A stretch of 64,000 bases of DNA, from NCBI RefSeq assembly GCF_003432485.1, contig NZ_QVNQ01000006.1, positions 1-64,000 on the forward strand, given 5' to 3'. Under the pieces are notes generated by a model, which did no database searches, was not told the origin of the DNA, and saw only the letters and a program-made list of their open reading frames with translations. The DNA comes from Actinomadura spongiicola (GTDB lineage: Bacteria; Actinomycetota; Actinomycetes; Streptosporangiales; Streptosporangiaceae). Below, one piece after another: positions 59,487-64,000 of the stretch; the first letter of the stretch is position 1; every line of letters begins with the position of its first letter. Position numbers and translations under genes: made by a program.

Positions 59487-60230
59487 ATGAGCGCCGTCAC
59501 CGAGACGGTCGTCAGCGGGTCGCTGGTCGCGGCGGCGCCGCTGGCGGCGCTCGCCGGGCTCGTCTCGTTCGCCTCGCCGTGCGTCCTGCCGCTCGTGCCG
59601 GGCTACCTGTCGTACGTGACGGGCATGTCCGGCGCCGACCTCGCCGACCAGCGGCGCGGCCGGCTCCTCGCGGGCGCCGTGCTGTTCATCGCCGGGTTCA
59701 GCGTCGTGTTCGTCAGCTACGGCGCTGTCTTCGGCGGCCTCGGACGCTGGCTGCTGGAGTACCAGGATCCGATCACCCGCGTCCTCGGCGTCATCACGAT
59801 CGTGTTCGGTCTCGCGTTCATGGGCCTCATCCCCGGGCTGCAACGAACCGTGAAGTCCAGTCGGCTGCCCGCGGCCGGGCTCGCGGGCGCGCCGCTGCTC
59901 GGCGTCCTGTTCGGGCTCGGCTGGACGCCGTGCATCGGCCCGACGCTCGGCGCGGTGCAGAGCCTCGCCGTCACCGAGGCCAGCGCCGGACGCGGCGCGC
60001 TGCTGTCACTGGCGTACTGCGCGGGGCTCGGCCTGCCGTTCATCGCCGCGGCGATCGCCTACCGCCGGGCGCTCGGTGCGTTCGGCGCGGTGAAACGCCA
60101 CTACCCTCTGGTGATGCGGACCGGCGGCGGCATGCTCGTGCTCATCGGAGTGCTGCTGGTGAGCGGCCTGTGGGGCGACCTGACCATCGAGCTGAAGTCG
60201 TGGATCAGCGGCTTCCAACCCGTTATTTGA
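59487..60230 (+). CDS. ccdA: CcdA cytochrome c biogenesis transmembrane protein
   Basis: 247 residues, six to seven TM helices. Conserved motifs FASPCVLPLVPGYLSYV (first redox Cys) and GWTPCIGPTLGAV (second Cys). Passes electrons from cytoplasmic thioredoxin to TlpA/ResA. resB starts 1 nt after its stop. Confidence 0.95.
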   Translation: MSAVTETVVSGSLVAAAPLAALAGLVSFASPCVLPLVPGYLSYVTGMSGADLADQRRGRLLAGAVLFIAGFSVVFVSYGAVFGGLGRWLLEYQDPITRVLGVITIVFGLAFMGLIPGLQRTVKSSRLPAAGLAGAPLLGVLFGLGWTPCIGPTLGAVQSLAVTEASAGRGALLSLAYCAGLGLPFIAAAIAYRRALGAFGAVKRHYPLVMRTGGGMLVLIGVLLVSGLWGDLTIELKSWISGFQPVI

Positions 60231-60231
60231 G

Positions 60232-61971
60232 ATGACTGACATCTGGGACGACGTCAAGGAGTCCGAGCCCGAGTCGGGCACGCGGGCCCCCGCGGCGCGG
60301 CAGGCGCCGGAAGAGGTGCCGCGCCCCAGCGGCATCGGCCCGCTCGGCTGGCTGCGCTGGGGCTGGCGGCAACTGACCACGATGCGCACGGCGCTGATCC
60401 TTCTGTTCCTGGTGGCGCTCGGCGCGGTGCCCGGGTCCGTCCTGCCGCAGCGGGGACAGGCGCCGGAGAAGGTCGTGGCCTACCTGGACGAGCACAGAAC
60501 GCTCGGTCCGTGGCTCGACCGGCTCTCCATGTTCGACGTGTTCGCCGCGCCCTGGTTCGCGGCGATCTACATCCTGCTGTTCGTGTCGCTCGCCGGGTGC
60601 GTCATTCCTCGTGCGGGCAAGCACTACCGGTCGATGCGGGCCCGCCCGCCGGCGGCGCCCCGCCGGCTGGAGCGGCTGCCGCAGTCCGCGCGGTTCGAGA
60701 CGGACACGTCCCCGGACGACGTCCTCGCCGAGGCCCGCAAGGTCCTGCGCGGGCGGCGGTTCCGGGTGGACGTGTCCGACGGCGCGGCGTCCGCCGAGAA
60801 GGGCTACCTGGGCGAGACCGGCAACCTGCTGTTCCACCTGGCGTTGCTGGCGCTGCTGTTCGCGCTCGGCCTCGGGAACCTTTTCGGCTACCGGGGGGAC
60901 GTGCTGCTGACCGAGGGCAAGACGTTCGCCAACTCCCTCAACCAGTACGACCAGTTCACGCCGGGACGGGCGTTCAACGACGGCGAACTCGCCCCGTTCA
61001 CCATCAGCCTCGACGACTTCAAGGCGACCTACGAGACCAAGGGCAGCAAACGCGGCCAGGCCACCGGGTTCAACGCCGCGATCCGCTACCGGGCCGAACC
61101 CGGCGGCAAGGACGAGCGGCACGACCTGCGGATCAACCATCCGCTGAAGATCGGCGGCACCAAGGTGTACCTGCTCGGTCACGGGTACGCGCCGGTGTTC
61201 ACCGTCCGGGACGCCAAGGGCGACGTCGCGTTCCGGGACGCGGTGCCGTTCCTGGAGATGGAGCCCCGGAACCTGACGTCCGAGGGCGTCATCAAGGCCC
61301 CCGACGCCCGGCCGGACCAGCTCGCCTTCTACGGCATCCTGTGGCCGACCGCGATGGCCGACGAGAGCGGCAAGCAGATCGTGTCGGCGTTCCCGGCGCC
61401 GCTGCGTCCGGTCGTCACCATCTCCTCGTTCAAGGGCGACATCGGCCTGGACTCCGGGACCCCGCAGTCCGTCTACCGGCTGGAGGGCATCGGCAGGACG
61501 CTCCAGCCCGTCAAGGACGGCCAGAAGCTCCTGGAGCCGGGCGAGACGTTCAAGCTCCCCGGCGGCGCGGGCTCGATCACGTTCGAGGGCCTCAAGGAGT
61601 ACGCGACCCTGTCGGTGAACCACGACCCCGGACGCGTCCCGGCCCTGGTCGCGGCCATTCTCGCGGTGCTGGGCGTGGTGGCCTCCTTCATGGTGCGGCG
61701 GCGCAGGGTGTGGGTCCGTGCGAGCGCCGGAGAGGGCGGGCGTACGGTGGTCGAGGTCGGCGGCCTCACGCTGGGGAACCCGACCGCGGAGTTCGACGAC
61801 ATCGTGACCGCGCTGCGCGGCCCGGAACAGGAACCGGAGCCCGAAGCCGACCAGGACGCCGGCGACCAGGACGCCGGCGACCAGGACGCAGCCGCCGACC
61901 AGAACGACGACGCCGAGCCCGAATCCGACGCCGATCCGGAGTCCGGCCCGGCGACCGAATCGAAGGAGTGA
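60232..61971 (+). CDS. resB: ResB/Ccs1 cytochrome c biogenesis protein
   Basis: 579 residues. TM helices around TMRTALILLFLVALGAV, FAAPWFAAIYILLFVSLAG, LLFHLALLALLFALGLG and LVAAILAVLGVVASFMV; large extracytoplasmic domain between. With CcsB it forms the system II haem-lyase/haem exporter. A ~75-residue acidic C-terminal tail with repeated DAGDQDAGDQDA is unusual and probably disordered. Confidence 0.95.
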   Translation: MTDIWDDVKESEPESGTRAPAARQAPEEVPRPSGIGPLGWLRWGWRQLTTMRTALILLFLVALGAVPGSVLPQRGQAPEKVVAYLDEHRTLGPWLDRLSMFDVFAAPWFAAIYILLFVSLAGCVIPRAGKHYRSMRARPPAAPRRLERLPQSARFETDTSPDDVLAEARKVLRGRRFRVDVSDGAASAEKGYLGETGNLLFHLALLALLFALGLGNLFGYRGDVLLTEGKTFANSLNQYDQFTPGRAFNDGELAPFTISLDDFKATYETKGSKRGQATGFNAAIRYRAEPGGKDERHDLRINHPLKIGGTKVYLLGHGYAPVFTVRDAKGDVAFRDAVPFLEMEPRNLTSEGVIKAPDARPDQLAFYGILWPTAMADESGKQIVSAFPAPLRPVVTISSFKGDIGLDSGTPQSVYRLEGIGRTLQPVKDGQKLLEPGETFKLPGGAGSITFEGLKEYATLSVNHDPGRVPALVAAILAVLGVVASFMVRRRRVWVRASAGEGGRTVVEVGGLTLGNPTAEFDDIVTALRGPEQEPEPEADQDAGDQDAGDQDAAADQNDDAEPESDADPESGPATESKE

Positions 61972-61986
61972 CGAGGTGAGCAACAG

Positions 61987-62973
61987 GTGAACAGCGCCGA
62001 CCTCGCGAACCTGAGCGACAAGCTCATGCTGACCACCGTGGTGATGTACATCATCGCGCTGGTCGCCTACGCCGCCGACATGGGCTTCGGTCGTCGCGGC
62101 GCCGCGACGTCCGCCGTCGCCAAGGCGTCCGTCCGGGAGAAGGCCGAGGCCAAGGTCCTGGTCGGAGCCGGCGGCGCCGAGGACGTCGCCGACACCGCCG
62201 CCCCCGCGGACGAGGAGGAGCCGGAAGGCTCCCGGTTCGACTGGGCGCGCCTCGCGGTGTTCCTGAGCGTGCTGGGCGTCGGCGCGCACCTCGGGGTCCT
62301 GGTGAGCCGCGGGCTGGCCGCCGAGCGGTGGCCGTGGGGCAACATGTACGAGTTCCTCACCGCCATCTCGTTCGCCGCCGTGACCGCCTTCATGGTCGTG
62401 ATGGTCAAGTACAAGGCGCGGTTCCTCGGCGTGCCCGTGATGTTCGCCGCCGTCATCGCGCTGGGCGTGGCGAACATCTACCTGTACGACTCGGTGGGCC
62501 CGGTCACCCCCGCGCTGGACTCCTACTGGATCGCCATCCACGTCACCGCCGCGATCATCGCGACCGGGGCGTTCACGGTCGCGGGCGCCGCGACCGTCCT
62601 CTACCTGCTGAAGGCCCGCGAGGACGCCCGCGGCGGCGCCCCGAGCGTCGCGCTGGCCCATGTGCCGTCGGCCGAGACCCTCGACCGGCTCGCGATGCGG
62701 GTCACGATGTTCGCGTTCCCGATCTGGACGGCCGCGATCATCATGGGCGCGATCTGGGCCGACCAGGCCTGGGGCCGCTACTGGGGCTGGGACCCGAAGG
62801 AGATCTGGTCCTTCGTCACCTGGATCATCTACGCCGCCTACCTGCACGCCCGCGCGACCGCCGGGTGGAGGGGCCGCAAGGCCGCGATCCTGTCGCTGGT
62901 GGCGTTCGCCGCGCTGCTGTTCAACTTCTTCGGCGTGAACTACATGTTCGAGGGTCTGCACTCCTACGCGTGA
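61987..62973 (+). CDS. ccsB: CcsB/CcsA cytochrome c biogenesis protein (system II haem handling)
   Basis: 328 residues from GTG 61987. Eight TM helices and the tryptophan-rich WWD-like motif, here WGRYWGWDPKEIWSFVTW, plus conserved histidines (VRIHVTA: IAIHVTAAI; YLHARA). Last of the tlpA-ccdA-resB-ccsB run, which completes a system II c-type cytochrome pathway. Confidence 0.95.
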   Translation: MNSADLANLSDKLMLTTVVMYIIALVAYAADMGFGRRGAATSAVAKASVREKAEAKVLVGAGGAEDVADTAAPADEEEPEGSRFDWARLAVFLSVLGVGAHLGVLVSRGLAAERWPWGNMYEFLTAISFAAVTAFMVVMVKYKARFLGVPVMFAAVIALGVANIYLYDSVGPVTPALDSYWIAIHVTAAIIATGAFTVAGAATVLYLLKAREDARGGAPSVALAHVPSAETLDRLAMRVTMFAFPIWTAAIIMGAIWADQAWGRYWGWDPKEIWSFVTWIIYAAYLHARATAGWRGRKAAILSLVAFAALLFNFFGVNYMFEGLHSYA

Positions 62974-63112
62974 GATCCGCGCCTGGGAACTTCGTCCTTC
63001 GTGACTCCAAGGGATGACGGAGTGTCGGGTTCCGGCTTACCCTTCCTCCGGGACCCGGTCGCGCGGCGAACGCCGCCCGATCCCCCGCGGGTCCCGTGGA
63101 CAGAGGAGCCCG

Positions 63113-64000
63113 ATGCGCTTCAAAGGCGTCCATCGCAAGCCCCGGGTGCCTCGGCACCGGGAGTCGCCGCGCGGCGTGCGGAGCCGCCGGGACGGCCGCG
63201 CCGGGGGAGACGACGCCGCCTACGCGTCCTCGCCGCCCGACTCGGGGCAGGTGCGACCGCGCAGCAACCAGCCGCGTGACCGGTTCGGCCGGTTCCGCAA
63301 GGCGGGCCGCGACGACGACTTCGCGTTGGGCCCCGGCGGCGTGGCGGGCGACCGGGCCGCACCCGACGACCGTGGCGGCGGGGCGGGAGGTGACGGCCCG
63401 GACGCGGGCGACGCGGCGGGCGGGTTCACGGGCAGGTTCGGCAGGCGCAGGCGGGGCAGGCCGCGGCAGGGCGACTACTCGTGGAGCGACTTCGAGCTGG
63501 AGGACGACCGGCTGCGCGTGGAGCCGTACCCGCCGGGGACGCCGCACGTCGCCGACGGCCGCCGCCACTGCGGCGTCCTGGAGAACGTCCTGTACCGCCA
63601 GTGGGACGTCCGGGAGGGCCCGCCGAGCCCCGAGGTGATCGCGGCGGTGGACAGCCTGGCGTCGCTGCCCGAGCCGCTGAAGGAAAAGCTCGCGGGCGGG
63701 CTCGACGGCATCTATGTGGGCCCCGGTGGCGTTCCGCAGCTCGACGACATGGGCCATCTGCGCGACCGTCCGCTGCCGTCCGGCCGCGCCACCTGGGACA
63801 TCTGCGCCGGCGCCTATGGCGACCACAAGATCATCGTCGGTGATCGGCCGTCGCCGACGCCGGACGTGATGCTCCACGAGGTCGGGCACGCGCTCGACGA
63901 CCTCGACGGCGACGACGGCGAGTGGGCCTCCGACAGCCCCGCCTTCCAGCGGCTCTACGAGGAGTGCCTGCCGCATCTGGCGAGCGCCTTCCACCGCCAG
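63113..64000 (+). CDS. Zinc metallopeptidase-like protein, 3' end beyond window
   Basis: ATG 63113 with AGAGGAG upstream; 296 codons are open to the window end without a stop. The first ~130 residues are low-complexity, Arg/Gly/Asp-rich and disordered. A conserved-looking part starts near YSWSDFELEDDRLRVEPYP, and the motif VMLHEVGHALDDLDG (HExGH, zinc-binding Glu-assisted) is close to the right end. Proteins with this motif near anthrax lethal factor-like domains are exported toxins or self-processing peptidases, but no signal peptide is visible. Substrate unknown. Confidence 0.75.
   Translation, partial: MRFKGVHRKPRVPRHRESPRGVRSRRDGRAGGDDAAYASSPPDSGQVRPRSNQPRDRFGRFRKAGRDDDFALGPGGVAGDRAAPDDRGGGAGGDGPDAGDAAGGFTGRFGRRRRGRPRQGDYSWSDFELEDDRLRVEPYPPGTPHVADGRRHCGVLENVLYRQWDVREGPPSPEVIAAVDSLASLPEPLKEKLAGGLDGIYVGPGGVPQLDDMGHLRDRPLPSGRATWDICAGAYGDHKIIVGDRPSPTPDVMLHEVGHALDDLDGDDGEWASDSPAFQRLYEECLPHLASAFHRQ

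Overview
The window is high-GC DNA with frequent GTG and TTG starts and ATGA/GTGA stop-start overlaps. It carries clpC, disA, radA, rex-hemACDB, a BldN-type sigma factor, an excisionase-like regulator resembling BdtA, and the tiny Actinobacteria-specific ribosomal protein bS22. These point to a chromosome of a filamentous actinobacterium, probably Streptosporangiales such as Actinomadura/Thermomonosporaceae. The genus is an inference; there is no rRNA in the window.

Layout. (1) 1-9.1 kb: 3' end of clpC, an HTH/nucleotidyltransferase-like protein, an adenosine deaminase-like gene, a 158-bp triple tandem repeat, mutY, a secreted protein with decayed 3' duplications behind it, then the leftward genes methyltransferase, alpha/beta hydrolase, radA and disA. 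(2) 9.3-24 kb: TIM-barrel isomerase/TetR pair, LCP cell-wall ligase, proline dehydrogenase and proC, an adaptor/ATPase/permease MacAB-like export system, AcuC-type deacetylase, phosphatase, BdtA-like regulator, bS22, NAD-dependent epimerase, PlsC-like acyltransferase and an LtrA-like membrane protein. (3) 24.1-41.3 kb: an accessory stretch whose centre is a RiPP cluster. (4) 41.3-51.3 kb: core genes again, with HAD phosphatase, a 62-codon remnant resembling the BldN anti-sigma factor, bldN, a membrane/ABM-domain protein, glutaredoxin, rex and hemA-hemC-hemD(cobA)-hemB. (5) 51.4-64 kb: primase/polymerase domain protein, a kinase-like membrane protein with a lost catalytic Asp, hemL, a DapA-family enzyme, EamA exporter/LysR pair, histidine phosphatase, the cytochrome c maturation genes tlpA-ccdA-resB-ccsB, and the start of a zinc metallopeptidase-like protein.

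Most notable system (about 25.6-36.8 kb). A 31-residue Ser/Thr/His-rich peptide without Cys follows a near-consensus promoter whose -35 element is covered by a 15-bp Zur-like box. A perfect 12-bp hairpin comes next. Then come translationally coupled genes for an RRE/E1-like partner protein, a CocE-type hydrolase lacking its nucleophile Ser, two YcaO enzymes, a complete FecCD-type metallophore importer (lipoprotein, permease, ATPase), a DUF318-type permease and a TIGR03943-type protein (frameshifted here). A MacroFacilitator EntS-like exporter diverges from the same Zur-box region. Together this suggests a zinc-starvation-induced, YcaO-modified peptide metallophore with its own export and uptake. 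The components are read from sequence; the zincophore function is inference.

The haem and cytochrome genes form a second theme. A Rex operator overlaps the rex-hemACDB promoter, and a BlaI/MecI-like palindrome precedes the cytochrome c maturation genes.
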